Shown here: one piece after another, positions 35,437 through 50,325 of the stretch
How the letters are laid out: each line of letters starts with the position of its first letter
Numbering within the stretch: the first letter of the stretch is position 1
Notes under the pieces: generated by a model
Databases searched by the model: none
What the model saw: only the letters and a program-made list of their open reading frames with translations
Told to the model about the DNA's origin: nothing
NCBI RefSeq assembly: GCF_026212465.1
Contig: NC_080057.1
Coordinates: 19,786,962-19,850,961 of the forward strand
DNA: 64,000 nt
Source of the DNA: Amaranthus tricolor
Lineage: Eukaryota; Streptophyta; Magnoliopsida; Caryophyllales; Amaranthaceae
Reading direction: 5' to 3'
Translations under genes and position numbers: made by a program

Positions 35437-38400
35437 GAAGAGAAATTAAGTGTCCTGAAAACATTTGTTTATCAAACTTACTTTTGCCATTCAAAGCCTG
35501 ACGGATTAAAGATATATGGAGCAAAGAGCCAGGAAATCACAAGGAACCAACTGCTGAGTGTCAACAGCACAAAAGAGACAGCACCACCCCTTGTGTAGCC
35601 ATACGCAATGTAAATAGTGAGCAGCAATGCCACTTCAAGCCTGTAGCAAATAGTGTTCATTTTAGAACATATTTTTAAAGAATGCCCATTTCAGCCAAAA
35701 ATATTCAATAAGAGTAACAATAACAGTAATAGTAACAATAGCATTTGCAATAACAATTAAAATACCAAAACCAAAACCAAAAACAAAAACAAAAACAAAA
35801 ACAAAAACAAAAACAATAACAATAACAATAACAATAACAATAACAATAACAATAACATTAACAATACCAATAACGATAACGATAACGATAACGATAACGA
35901 TAACGATAACAATAACAATAACAATAACAATATGAACACTTACGCCTTGATGAAGTGACTTCTAGAATAAAGTCTGTAGTTCTCAGCAAACTTGATATGC
36001 TGGACAACAAATCCCCTACCAGTAGCCCTATACTGTTCACAATAATTGGCAAGAAAAAAGCATTAGTACCCATGATTTGGCAGAAGCGATACAAATTCAG
36101 TAACCAAAAAGACAGTTTATGCACAGGAGAATTAGTTAGCAACATATACTTTGGCACCTCCATGCAAGATAGTGCGACCAAAATAATGAGTCCTTGTTCC
36201 TAATGAGAAAGTGAAGAAGACTGAACATAGCTGCAGCTGCATGGTAATAAAACTGAAAATAGCCTGCATTCATCATCCATAAATCCTTTACAACTTGTAA
36301 AAACAAATTGACAAAATAAAGTAAAACAAAGAAAGGCACAGAGATACTCTCAACAGAAATGACAAATGAGATTATGACGGAAATGGACAACACCAAGAGA
36401 GTTCAAGCAACTGTTACACAGCACAAATGAACTATTTAATAACAGGAAAAACATAAGCAGTTACCTTTAACAATCCAAGCTCCAATATGAAGCCCATTAT
36501 CATGGGCACTGCTGTGAAAACTCCGATTTGAACTAAGAATTGTGTATTTAATACTGCATCCAAAGCCGTGCTTCCTAGTGTTCTGGCATTTCTTGCAATC
36601 CCTTCATCAAGTCCCGAGAATGCCTGCAAAAGTATAAACCAAAGTTTACCTTAACGAAATTCGATTTGATACGAGAAACAGAAACGGAACCGAGAAATGT
36701 TAATTTATAGTTTCGGAAACAATAGGAAATGTAGGTACAGTTTTAGTCTATATTGTATTTTATTACAACTTTAAATAAATGAATAAAAAAAGTATAAAAA
36801 GAAATGATAAAAAAGAAAAGAAAGACTTTGCTAGTTGAAATGAAAATGAGCTATAAATAATAATGCCTAGTTAAAGTTTACCTACAATTTATGATAAGCC
36901 CACTATTGTAAAGTCTACTATCATTCATAAAAAAAAATAAAAAAATAAAAAAAATAAAATAAAATCAGAAAGACGAACAGATTAAGAGTAGGCTGCCCAA
37001 AAAAATCAGATGGAGGAAGAGAAATGGAGCGGCAACCCTCAAAAATAGAACGAGCAAGAGAAAAGGAGTCGCAACCCTTAAAAATCAGACATTGAACATT
37101 GATTCTAACTTCTAAAAGGTCGCCGGAAAACGGATCCGGGGATTCAAGTCGTGCTCCCCAACAATTATGGTTTGGATGTTTACAGCCGGAGACCGGAGCA
37201 GCGATCCGCATTTCGCGCTTCAACAGTGAAAACTCTTGGTACATCAATAAGAACAAAACAACCTTGACATGAATGATTCAATAACGGTTCAACTTGATAG
37301 TCCACATTGCCTAATGTACTCATGAATCTTGGACCAAATGCAATTAAATCCAAAATTATTTTGTGTTCACTGTAAATAAACTAATTTTAAGCATTCAGGT
37401 AAATGGTTCATGCTCTTACACAAAAGGAAACAGGTAAAACAAAATTATCCTCATAAACTTACCAAGTAGACCCTTCCATACAAGAAGATATATACAGTAA
37501 GAACTGTCATCTGTTTGAAAAACGAAAAGATTAGTCTCAGTAACAAAAAATAAGCAAGACTGGAAACAGACACACTCATGGAATATAAGTAATGCAAATT
37601 TACCATCGTGCACACATAATAACCCACAGTAGTGAAGTAGAAAGAAAGCATCCTGAAGAAGTCAAATAGCTGCCCCAGCCTGTATATGTCTCTGCTGAGA
37701 ACCTGCTCTCCATTTCCTCCAGCAACCTTACCCTCAAAGAGAGCAATCTGGTTAAGCCCAACATCTCTTCCTTTGCCAACCTATAGAAAGAGGAATATAT
37801 TAGCTTGGGTTAGTACGTAGGGTAAAAAAATTTACCTTGTCAAAAACAAATGCCATTTACAAATCTTAACTTATAAAGAGTTTTGCCAGGTTTAAGAAGA
37901 GTAGAGAGCATGAAATTTATGGAAAAATTTTCCCAGAGTAACACATAAACTATGTCATTTACTTTTGAGGACAGAGAATGTAGACACAATAAATAGTACT
38001 CTTATTCACCAAACCTGTATGTACTCATGATGTGTGACATTTCCCTGCCGCAGGGTGGAGTTGAAACCTGAAATAATTTAGAGTAAGAAATAAGCTTGTT
38101 TCTTTTTAATTTTCCTCTAGGGAGAAAGGCAAGGGGGGTGGGCAAGAATTATGAGCAAGTTCTTTATATTGTAGTTACATATCAACAACGAAAGAATCCA
38201 AGCATCAGATGGAGCTTTGCAACTAAATCAAAGACTTGAAATTTATATAATTGAAAACTACAATCTTGTCTTATCATATCATCAAGGTAAGGTATTAGCC
38301 AATGTAATCAGGTTGTAATTTTTAATCGTTGAATCATAAGTTTTACAATCCCACTACACCCATATGAGTTGAATCAAAAGTGGAATCAAACTCTACTAAA

Positions 38401-41400
38401 TCACATGTAGAATCGGTAGAATAGTGAGAAGTCACAAAAATTGGTCGTAGAATCCTATGATTCTATGAAATTCCCTAAAAATTGAAATTGGTAGTACAAT
38501 ACCTCTATGCCCATATGAGTTGAGTCACAAGTAGAGTCAAATTCCAGTAAATTCACATGCAGAATCGGTAGAATCGGTAGAATCCTACAATTCTATGAAA
38601 TTCCTAAAAAATCAAAGCTGGTAGTACAAAATTGGGCCCATATCACCATATTGTGAAGCTTGATGTGATTGAAACATAGGTAGACGAGTGTCACTTGATT
38701 CGTCGTTGGCTTCAATTCGTTGTACAAATTCAGGTTCATGATTTTGTAGTTGGCAAATTTGTTGTTCTCTAGGTTGAGTAGTTGAATCATGTATGTAATT
38801 CATTTGGTCCATTAGATTTTGTTTTCCAGTAGTGAATAATTCTACATAGCCCACATATAAATATTTGGGAATATTATAGACAACTTATTTGGGAACTTTA
38901 TTTCACATAATATTATACGTCAAGATTTTACGATGTAAAGTGAAATTACAATCTTAAGATTCCACCTAAGGATAGATCAGTGAGAAATTTTAGTGAAAGA
39001 CAACCAATGCCTAATGAAACTAGCAGCCAAAGGTGACACCATGTCAACTCAGAAGAATTCAAGTTACTATTCATTTGGCTTTTCCTTCAATATTTTAGCA
39101 AATATAAGGATGCATTATCATTATTCATCTTAATTAATGTCAAGATTTTAGATATTTCAAGAGTACCTACTCAAAAATCTCACTCATAGTTCATTAATAG
39201 AATTCCAGATTCACAGAAATAAGGATTTCCAATTCTTGGTCAAAAATAATGCCCATGTCACTATGAAAGGCTATTTTCCAACTCTCCTCTTCAGTATTTT
39301 TAATAGTTGTTTTATTTAAGTTTTTGAAACTTTTCAGAAAAAACACCTTTGCAATAATTTTTTTCTTTCAAAAACCACCTTATTGAACCTTTTGCAATAA
39401 GAATTTGATCATTAATAGGTTTTAACCAACACATGGTGGCAATTGACATCATTAAAATCTTATTTAATCAATTTTCAGACCATTTCAACAATTTCGGGCC
39501 ATTTCAGATTCTTATGATTTCATGTGCTTTCACATTTGCGTGCAATTCCCCATCTTGACTAAGGGCTCTCCTCATAAAGAATTATCTTCGAAATTTGGCT
39601 AGGGCAGGGGTCGATCTTCATTCCCCTTGTTCGCTTTGTGTACGAAAGTTCTGTGAACAACATTAAATAGTCCAAGATTAAAGGAAGTTTTGGTGTAAAA
39701 CTCAGCGTCGATGAGATTCCAAAACAGGCCCCTACTTTTGTAATGGACACGTCTCTTCTGTTGCAATACACCTATATTTCAGTCGGGAACTTCAATCTAA
39801 GGCTCTAAGCAGGTCCAGAATATGGAGAAGCAAAAGCAAACCCACGCGGGCAACAAATGGACAATCCTGGAGGTTATTCAGGTATTTGACGATAAGATCA
39901 ATTGGCAAAGTTTGGAAAAAACTTCAAAATTAGAAGTTGTGACTTCGCTATTAACCATAGTACAAAAACACGAAAACAGTTATGATCGCGGTAACAGAAT
40001 TGTGACGTGGTAACGAAAATGATGTGGCTATCAAAATGCCTAAATATTGGTCTGAAGCTTAAAATATCCTCTTATACAGTCCAAAACATGTTTTTCTTCA
40101 CCTTTATAATGCGACCAATGTGATGCAATGCGACCTTGTTATTGTCCTTTGTTGTTAATAGTGTTGGGTTATTGGTCAAGGGAGGAAGATCCATTCAATA
40201 AACTTTTGGCTGCTTCAGAAACTTGTGAGTTGTCTACCTTAGAGAAACTTAGAGAATCAAGACGGTGTGCAACAGAAGTTAGATGCCTCGGCAAGGGACA
40301 CGAAATGAACCCCGGTGATAATTCATTAGGTTTGTTACTGAATAATTCTATGCGAAATTTAAGGAGACGAATGATGGAGGATTATAGGGCTAGAAAAAGA
40401 GACGTGTACATAGTTTTTATTGACTTGGAAAAATCATACAAGGTACTTAGAGAAGGACTTTAGTGGACAAAAACAAAGAAGGATATTCTCAATAAATCAT
40501 CAATATAGTGCAAGATATGTATCAAGAAGTAAACAAGAATGTTAAGCCATGGAGAGGGGCAACAGAGGATATTCCAAGGACAATTGGCCTTCATCAAGAC
40601 CCAAACCTAAGCCCTTTTCTTTTTGCAGGGGGCCTAGATGAGATAACTCAATAGATTCAAGAAGATGTGCCTTAATGCATATTGTTTGTTGATGACACTA
40701 GAGAGAGGTAAATGCTAAGTAAGAGTGATTGAGACAAGTTGGAAACATGAGGTTTCAAAATAAGTTAGAGCAAGAAAGAGTATATAGAGTGTAATTTTAG
40801 CACAAACGAGATAACGAAATGCAAAGCTAAATGAAAAAGAAATCACTCAAAGTGGATGCTTTAAATACCATGGGTCCTTATTTAAGAGCACTAGGGACAA
40901 AAAGATGTGACCCATAGAATTAAGTGTGGATGGCAAAAATGAAGAGCGACTACAAGAATGTTATGTGATTGAGGTGTATCCTTCATGTTAAAGGTAAAGT
41001 TTTATTAAAAAGTCGTGAGTCGTTAGACCAACACAACTAAATGGATCAAGATGTTGGGCTCCTAGAAAGGATCATAGTAGAAAGATAGAAATAGCGGAAA
41101 TGTGAATACTTCAATGGATGAGTAGGGAGACCTTGAAGGATTAAATTTGAAACAAAGATATAAGGGTTTAGGAGGTGCAAATATTGAGGAAAGGATGAAA
41201 GATAGTCATTTAAGTTAGTTTGGACATGTACAACGTGACATAGTAGCAAACCAATAAGGAAGGTAGAAAGTTGCAGCACAAGAGACTTAAAAAGAGAGCA
41301 AGGAAGAACGAAGATGAATTAGAGAATCTTACAAATTATGATGGTAGAATTGGAATGAACGGAGAAGAAAAATCCATGTAGACGACCTGTGGAACTGATA

Positions 41401-44400
41401 TATTGGTTTATGTAGCTGACCCCAATCTTTTGGGATTAAGACTCTAGTATTAATGATGTTGATGTGGAATTTAGGGAGATAGTGAGGAAAATCAAACCCA
41501 TTTACAATAATAAAAGCTAATTAATTTTTCAATGAATGAACTAAAGCACTAGACCTTGGAACATGAAATGGTTTGCAATTAAGAACGTGTTCCCCATTGC
41601 TCCCAACATTACGAAACACAAATCATCTTAAGTCAAATTGTTAGTTCCAGTTTACAAGAAATTCTGCAATACATATGCAACGATAAATGTTACTTTACAA
41701 TTTTATTCATATTAAACTTTAGTAATGAATGTAATTTAACTAATTTATTCATCTACATTTAAGTGTAAGAATTAACAAGCCTAGCATTCTAAAAAGAGTG
41801 GCAAAGAAAATAACATGACAAAAATTAACTCTAAAAAGAGTAATATCACAGCAATGCAGTCAAATTAATTGGATAGGAAAGAGGGTGGATAGGATACACC
41901 ATCAAGCATGAGCTGCATATGAAATACAAGCACCTATGCCAGAATTGTACGTACCAGCATAAATATCCTCGCTGATGTTAATAACACGAGATGCTTTGCT
42001 AATGCCACCACGAGATATGTGAAATATGCGGTCAAACACATCAGGATGTCCATAATGCATCCGTACCCTGTAATATTTTTAGCAAGGAAAACTAAAATAA
42101 GTGGTAAATGGGGAGACTGTTAATATCAGTTCATTGCAGACTGCGAGAAACAAATTGTTGGTGCGCTGTTTAGCTAACCAAGTTCAAAAATAAAAAGTAT
42201 TAAATAAGTAAAGAATAGCAAAGAGATGAAACATGCACTTTTTTCTTAGTTCAACATTGGATGATGTGCTTATTTTATTCATCATCAGAAGACAGTATGT
42301 TGTAATAAAAAAAACCCAGAAAATCCTAGAGAATATTTCTGTTTTTGTCATTAAGTTTGTTAGAGAAATTTTTGCTGAGAGGTATCCTCACACTCTTGTA
42401 TATAGAAGGGAGAGAAGCATGTAATGTACAGACAAGTAATGTGTTTACACATTTGGGATCCTTGAGCTGGTTGAAAAACTCGAATAGTTCACTATCCTCT
42501 ATACAAAATACAAATCATTGTTTTCTATTTCATATTCTGCTTTATACCACAAATATGTGTAACGTTACCTTCATAGACCCCCACCCCATCCCATACACAC
42601 CCTCTACCAAAGCCACACCCCACCACAAAAAATAACAGTTCATTACAAAATTATGCTGGATGAAACACATAAGGTTAAACTTTAAAGACGAGAACTTCTA
42701 ACTTAGTTTGTGTGAAAGAGGAGTTTTTCCTTCTTTGTAGATTATTAAGGAATGGGAATGATAATATATAATCATCAAAGAGAGACCTCAAATAACGATC
42801 ATATGACATTATTTTTTGATGAAGAGAATATTTTGATAAAAATTGAAAGTACACATAAAGGGGCAAAATGTGCCTTCCATAAAAAAGTAACAAAAAAACC
42901 CTCAGTTCACATGTCAAAGATCTCTCAAAGAAACATCATTTAAGAATCCCAAAGCTATCGTCCATAAAGATGCTAAATAAATAATTTTCTACCACATTAT
43001 TTCATTCCTGAAAATACGACGATTCAGTTCTAACAAAATGGACCAAATGATAGCCATTAAACAAATATTCCAAAGCTTATGAAGGATAACAAAGACATGT
43101 GGAGCAATTCAAGATTTCTCTTTGATGTGAAAGAGTCTATCACACATTTCTCTTGCATAATCACTGAATGACTAAATGATCATTGAACTCCTAACTTTTA
43201 CGGCACAAGATAAATTGATAAGGATTGAGAGCCAATTTGGCACGACGGTCTGAAGATTTTCCATTGTGTTTAGTTCGCCTAGAGCCACAAGCCAAGCTAA
43301 CGTCCTAACCTTAGAAGGCAATCTAGCCTTCCAAATAAAATTAGCTGCCAAAAGAGGTTCATTATTTTGTGATGGACTCACTAACTAAGAGTCAAAAGAG
43401 GCACAAGAAATAGGGACCATGATGGAATATATGTCTCTCAGTCTCTATCAGGGGGGGAGAGGGGGGATGAAGAAGAAATAGGGACCATGATGGAGTGTAA
43501 GTCATCTTATTCCAAAAATAAAAATATACTATCAAGGCTGAATGAAGGGAAGAGAGATGGTACAGTCTAGGAAACAACCCACTGAGAAGTTGAGGATCCA
43601 CCCACCTAGCAAAAAGAATCCCCCAAATCAATTTTAGGTCTAGTTAAAGCGAAGAATTTAGAATGTACCTATGAAATGGTTTTTCAAGGACTAGTCCATG
43701 AAGAAGCCCGGTTGACCACCATGTCCCAAGAGAGAAAATGTGAACTTTACTTAATTCTAATAATCTTAGAGCTCATTTGGTTGACAGCAGCTAGCATAGA
43801 GATTTGAACTTCCTAGGAAATGCCAAAACAGATTGTGCTGGAATAGCAATCAACAGAGATTTAAAATTCCAAGGGGAAGTTAGTTCCTACAACTTGTAGG
43901 AAGTTAATTACCAAGGTACCCCTAGGTAACTAGAATTTCATGTGCTAATTGCAAATTTCAATGTGCTGCCAAACACAGAAATCGACTTCCAAGGATTATT
44001 ATGAGGGAAGTTATCTCCTAGGAAAAAATACTTCCTATGTCAATTAACATCCAAAGAATTCGTTTCTTGAGGATACCTCCAAAGCCATTTCCCAGGTAAA
44101 GAGCAATTCTCAGATGCTAGATTACCAATTTTCAGCTCCCAGTTGTTTATTGTCAAGTTCACCTTTTGCTAACCCACCAAATGATCCTTTTTTCATCTCC
44201 TTTCCCATCCCACCAAAATACATTACTAAGCAAAGCAAGTTTTACAGAAGGTTTTTTTTGTTTGTATCTTAAAGAAATAGAGTGAGTTAGTCATCTTTCT
44301 CATTAATTATTCTAAATACTAGCTTTGAATGTGTTGTGTTCAGCCTTGCTACATGAAAAATGTATTTGTAGCTAGGAAAAACTAGAAGAAAGTTTCACTG

Positions 44401-47400
44401 TTGGAAGTACAGAAGATAGCTTCGCTCACAGTTTGGTGAAGCTGCACATGGATACGAAGAAAGCATTAAGTTTTTGAGGGCATAGTCTCTCCTGTAGATG
44501 TTTAAAGTTTAAAATTGATCAGGCTACTGTATAGCTGGAATCAAGTTTTACTTTCTAAAATATATTCATTACTTGTTTTACTAGAATCTATATATCATAA
44601 TAGAACAAGGGCATGACCCTTTTGGTACCTTCAGGCGTCTTTCAAATATATCACTCTTGCTATTACTCGTTAAAATAAGGAAAATTGATGAGATAAGTCT
44701 TCCATTACCTCTTCTTTTTTCACTTGCTTTTTTTGACACCAATTGTTATACAAATACAGAGTCAAAAGTAAGAATAGATGATAACCACAATAAGCAGATA
44801 AATTTTACAGTCCTCAGCTGTATGAGCAAATAGGAGGAGAAGAGCCTCATCACTATATGTACAGTAGACCATGACAATACTACAGTCTACAGTAGACCAT
44901 GACAATAAAAGTAAAATGACCAAACACTACAGTCTATAGTTGACCATGACAATAAATATGGAATGACCAATCCTTCAAATATACTCAAACTCAAAAAACA
45001 GTAAAATCAAAAGTTTATAAAATTCAAACGTTAAGTTTCTGTAGATAGAAGTGCCACAACAAAGGTAGACAAAGATGGAAAACAATGCGTTTAGAGAGAA
45101 GTTGGCAGTATCCTTAGCTCCCAACAGTAGTGGACTAGAACTCTGATTATAATCACATATCGGATAGTGAATTACGACAACAAGGCATGCAAAAGAGAGG
45201 GAATAAATATGGGATCCTAGACTTGTCTATTCCACGATCTAAGCTAGCTGCAAGCTTGTGCATTAGATTGTAACTTTTTTTGATATAATGAATGCGGAAA
45301 AATAAGGTTTCAATTGAATGTGACAATTGACATATCACAGCTACAAGTTCAACAGGCTGATGAATGGAAAATATATATAAAAAAATAAAAAAAAAATAAA
45401 AACAATCAATAAATATGCACATGTTTTTAAACTATCATAGATTGTAAATTTGTACTACATCTTTTCCTAAAAAAGTTTTTTTAAAGCTTGAAGAATTTAC
45501 TGAAGCTGTTATGCCTGTAGGGAACTGGGAAGTCCCAAAAGAAACCTGGCGAGTAAGTATGAATTCAAGCAAGTCAGGAAGTCAGGTAATTACATTCCCT
45601 GTTTCTAGTGTATCCTGGTTACATCTTTTTGATATTTTTCTCATACAAACACACAATACTACAAGCAATATTTGCAATTCATGAAATGGTAGTGGCACAT
45701 GTGCATATAATCTGTATTAAGCTCAGAAGTTTCTTTTGGATTACGGAAGACAATTTAAAATACATCAGATTTACAAGCCACGTCAAATTTCAAAAAGATA
45801 AAATTGTCACGAAAACAAAACTCATCAACAAGCAATGAGAACTCACTTGAGAGGTTTTGCCAATACTCGTTGACCTAATGTCACAAAGCTTGTCTCCTGA
45901 TTCGACATAAACCAAGCAAGAGAAGAAACACTGCACAGCAGTTTACGATATGGTTTAGAAAGAGGTAAGGAAAAACAAAATAGAAGTGTCACTACAGGCA
46001 GAAGAAACAGTTTTACCTTCCTGTAAAGACATGCTCCCTTACACCAAGAATAGTTGGAGGGCGTATACCGTGTTTGGCATGAAATTCCTCCAGAAGGTTG
46101 CGCATTTTCATTGCCTCCTCAAGGTAATTGTCCTGAATTAAGTATAAAAAGAAGTGATGTAAAATACAAAGCACATCAGACAATCTCATTCAAATTTTTG
46201 AAAGGCGACTTGGAATTAAGTATAAAAAGAAGTGATGTAAAATTAACAAACAAGACCTTTGACTAGACAAAGACTAAAGTGTAGGAAAGATTCCAGGGAT
46301 ATACAATCAAGTATTGTATCACATTCACAGAAACCAAGACCAACAGCACAAATTTGAAGCTTTACTCTCATGAAACAATTACCTATTCCTACAAACTAGC
46401 TAAACGAAACTCACACAGCTGAAAATTACAGAAATATAGGTTGATTTATTATATTCATGAAGATCTGAAGATCAACTAACCGCAAAACGGCCACTTGATT
46501 TCTAGAGGTACACAATCTCTAGAATAAAAGGTTGAATGAAGTGTCGATTGATTGTGAATGATACTCTGTCCCTCCTATTTATTACATCATTTTCCCAAGC
46601 CGCCTTCTTCCCCGATCTACCAAGCAGATGTAATTCCCTATTCCTTCATTCCCCTTTATCCACAATTCTATAAGTAAAAAGATTCTTATAATCTAGGTTC
46701 TATTTCTTTACTTGTCCATGTCTGCCACTTCAGGAACAGTTTGTCAAGATGTAGGTTTGGCAGGATTGTATAGCAATACTAAAAAGAAAGATATGAGGAA
46801 AACACTATAGTGTGTAGTCATGACTCGCCAACCATAATTGTGTCTTACACTTGAAAATGTGGTCTCAGCTTCATCAAAGTTTGGTTCTCAATTCTCATAA
46901 ACTACACTTAAGTTCAAGTTAGCTAAAGACTGAAACAAAAGGCATGCTTATCAAAGTTGAGATTGACCAAAAAAGATTAAGCAAATTCACAAAGTTTTGG
47001 AAATTTATAATTGTACTTGATATAAAACAAAAAACTAAAAATTAGTTGTTTTGTTCAGAAATTTAACCTATATAGAATAATAAAGATACCCAGGAAGGCC
47101 CAAAATCATCATTATTTACCTGATTCATATCAATGGTTTGAATAGCTTCTCCACGTGTAAAAATAATAGCATGGTTCTGATTTTCAGGCTTTCCTTCACC
47201 AAGTTTTGGGTCTCCTGGAAGCTTAATTGAATATATTTCCTGTAAACATGATAAAACATATTGAAAATGCACTAGAGAACTATAACTAAAATAAAGAAAT
47301 CTGGATTTATGAGCACATTCCACCTAGGAAAGATTCGAGTGGAGTAATTGAGTTAAAACTTGAAGACAATCCGACACGGACACCTGGTGGCTTTTTGGAT

Positions 47401-50286
47401 CGGTTCTTTCAACTTGTCCAAAGAAATTTTTTTGGAAAGCATCAAATAAAAGGTTTAAACAAGAAGATCATCAGATCATCACTTACGTGACATTTTTAAA
47501 CTTTCGAAAATATGTGATAAGAAATTAACATTAGTATTCTACCTCATCTCTTCCATGTACGTCCGCTTTCACAAGCTTGGAGTAATATTCCTTTATAACG
47601 TTATTATCAGCTCCAGCCTTTTCTTCAAGGTGAATAAAAGCAACCCGAAGTGCCTCATTTCTGAAAAAGTAAAGTACTACTTAAAAAAATACAGTAACAA
47701 GAAAATAACAATTTGTGCAAGTATTCTGTCAAACAACCATGCTGCAGGACAATTTGTAGCCAATTTAAACATGTCATTTGGGGTATAGTGAATACGATAA
47801 ACTTCTCAATGAGAAAAATATAAATGCTATCCATGATAGAGAAACATGATTATGTTTTTGCTGATAGGTTGAACACAAAATCTGCATAACAAAAAAAAGC
47901 AATAAACCTAGAAAAATTGAAAATGAATATGAAAGGGTAAGAAGTCAAATTCAATATTGGCCTTAGTTATTTGGATTTTCCTCTTGGTGGAAAAAGATCT
48001 ACTTTCCAATGAAGAGGATCACTCCAAATTTAATACTGTTGGTAAACCACTCTCCTGTACCATCTATCTTTTCAAGATTCAACTGGCTGTTGCTAAATTA
48101 AATGTTATATTTCTATGTCTGGTACTGGAAATGTAAATGACAAGAGGTATTCATTCAGTAGTTCAGTAGAGCTTCAGGTTAGATATTTCAGGTTCAATTT
48201 TTTGCATGTTCCTAGTTAGTATGTCAATTCATCTGAGTAATTACAAAATCTATTGCTCCGCAAGGGAAGTGATATGAACTTGTACTTCTTGAGCCTCAGT
48301 ATCAATTATATGGGCTGCGTAAAAAATGGCTGGGATGCCCAGGGTGCTGCCAGAACTATCCATGATTGTTCCTGCAAAATAATCTTATTAAGATTCCACA
48401 CTTTTTCCCATTTGGTCTAGATTAAATTTGGGTGGTCAACACATTTTTTCTCTTGAGAAGACAGAGCATCCTTGTTGCAATCATTTTCATAATCCTAAGA
48501 ACATTATTCTTGCCTTCACCTAATAATATTTCTGCGTGAACATCTATATCTCAAGTGCTTAGGAACTTGCATAGGCAAACTCATGACAGGTGATTAGAGG
48601 ACCCATGATTTACCAAGTACATAAGTGCAAATGCTGAAGCTTCAACGAAGGATATTCCAGCTGTTTTCCTTGTATGATTTCTTTTTTTAACAAAACTCCA
48701 CACATATTTAACTTTTCTAATGGTAAAGTTCATCAATAAGGCAAAGAGGTCCCACTAAGGCCATGCCTAGATCACCCTTCAAAAAGGAGTAAAATGTTTT
48801 GCAAAATAATTCCGGGCCTAGATTGTAAGAAAATACTTCTTGTTAAAGTAATCTTTTACCCTCATATCACGAGTAAATATTTACCCTACTATACAAAAGG
48901 GTAAATCTCCCACTTAAAATTTGGATTCACTTTTTCTACCCAAATATTCTTTGCCGCAATTGTCATCTTCCATAGCCATTTGGCCACTACCATCCACCGT
49001 CATCCACAGCCATCCACTGCCATGCCATCCACCACTGTCCATGTCACCAAAGGATGGAAAGAAGTCAAATCTTTCCATGTTTTAGATTTAATTTCTCAAT
49101 TTTAGAACAATTTGAAATATGTGATTCTTCCTTCTCACACTCAGATTACAATTTTATTTGTGATTACGATTGTTTTAGAATTACTAGAAGCTTTTACTTC
49201 CTTTTTTATTTTGAGAACGTTTAGTTTGGGCCTTTGGGGTAATTAAAATTTTCCAACCAAAAAATATCGATGTAAATAGTTCCCAAAAATAAAGAGGACA
49301 GTGCGGTTGGAGTAGAACTCACACGATTTTCGTGGAGTTTTTGTTACATGTTATTAGTTGTCGGAACAAAGCAACTTAAGTTGCATGATCATGGCTTATA
49401 GCAGCAAGACGTCTTTTGGAGTTATACGGCTGAGAGATTTGAATGAATTGGGCTACTTGATACTTTATGTCTTTGTGTCTAAGGACAGCTTGTCCTCTTC
49501 TATATTGTATCGGACTTTACTGTTTGTATTTATATACTTTTTGGCCTTTAGAAGAAAAGCATGTCGAACGATAGAGTGCTTTTAAAAGTGAAAATGTGAA
49601 ATGCATCCAAAAGAATAAAGCATATCATGTGAGAACATGTTCTGCGATACAAACAAAAAATTAAATTTAACATAGAAGCAAGCCTATGATCTACTATGAT
49701 TCCAACAATACCTCTGTAGCAACAAATTAATATCTGTAGCCTCTGGAAGGTTTTTTTGCCTTTGCTGTCCATAAATTTGGCATGAAACAACATAAGTAAA
49801 TTTCAGATCTGCTTGTGCTCGTGCCTCACTCGATAACTCAAACCCGGGGCTTGCTAACTGATTCGTTATGGAGCTACTTCCCTCATCTAACCAACGAAAA
49901 CATAACTACATGATACATCAACACATATTTCTCATCAAGTTTAAATCAACTTTGATATGATACCTATCAATCCTCTCCTTTCTGTGAAACTTTGAAGCAT
50001 TAATGCTCTTCTGTAGTACATCATACCACGAACTGCATTTAGGCATGAAGAGTTAGTACTCTGCCACTGCTGTTTTGAAATTGGAATATGTTCAACAATA
50101 ACAATTACAGTAAGAGATGCCGCCTTTCCAAGAGAAAAGGCTGACCTGTTCTAGCCAAGGTCTGTCCACGATATGAGACCCAAAAACGCAGCTCCAATTT
50201 ACCACTAGAACTTTCCTCAAAATCTACATCTCCAGAGGACTCTCCTTGATTGATCCGCTCTAAGAAATTCTCCCACTCGTCTGCAG

Positions 50287-50325
<39 letters not shown>

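Larger units (their letters stand above)
29825..42067 (-). other. GSL8: GSL8-like exon block C: end of the catalytic domain and C-terminal helices
   Basis: Exons in transcript order: 41955-42067, 38015-38067, 37604-37780, 37463-37510, 36465-36623, 36150-36263, 35944-36032, 35482-35640, 33714-33816, 32875-32994, 32462-32512, 32206-32388 and 29825-30061. Landmarks are [56 protein letters not shown] (helix), [20 protein letters not shown] (helix), [40 protein letters not shown] (helix), WESWWDEEQ, and [20 protein letters not shown]. Exon sizes of 48, 51 and 53 nt occur, so automated models may miss some. Confidence 0.92.

Noticed and set aside
35757..35939. Minus-strand leucine-rich 60-residue ORF
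   Set aside because: It is a translation of the hexamer microsatellite, with no protein similarity beyond low complexity.
38612..38854. Minus-strand 80-residue ORF with a protein-like composition
   Set aside because: No family was recognised, and it lies in an intron next to a tandem duplication; not enough to call a gene or transposon piece.
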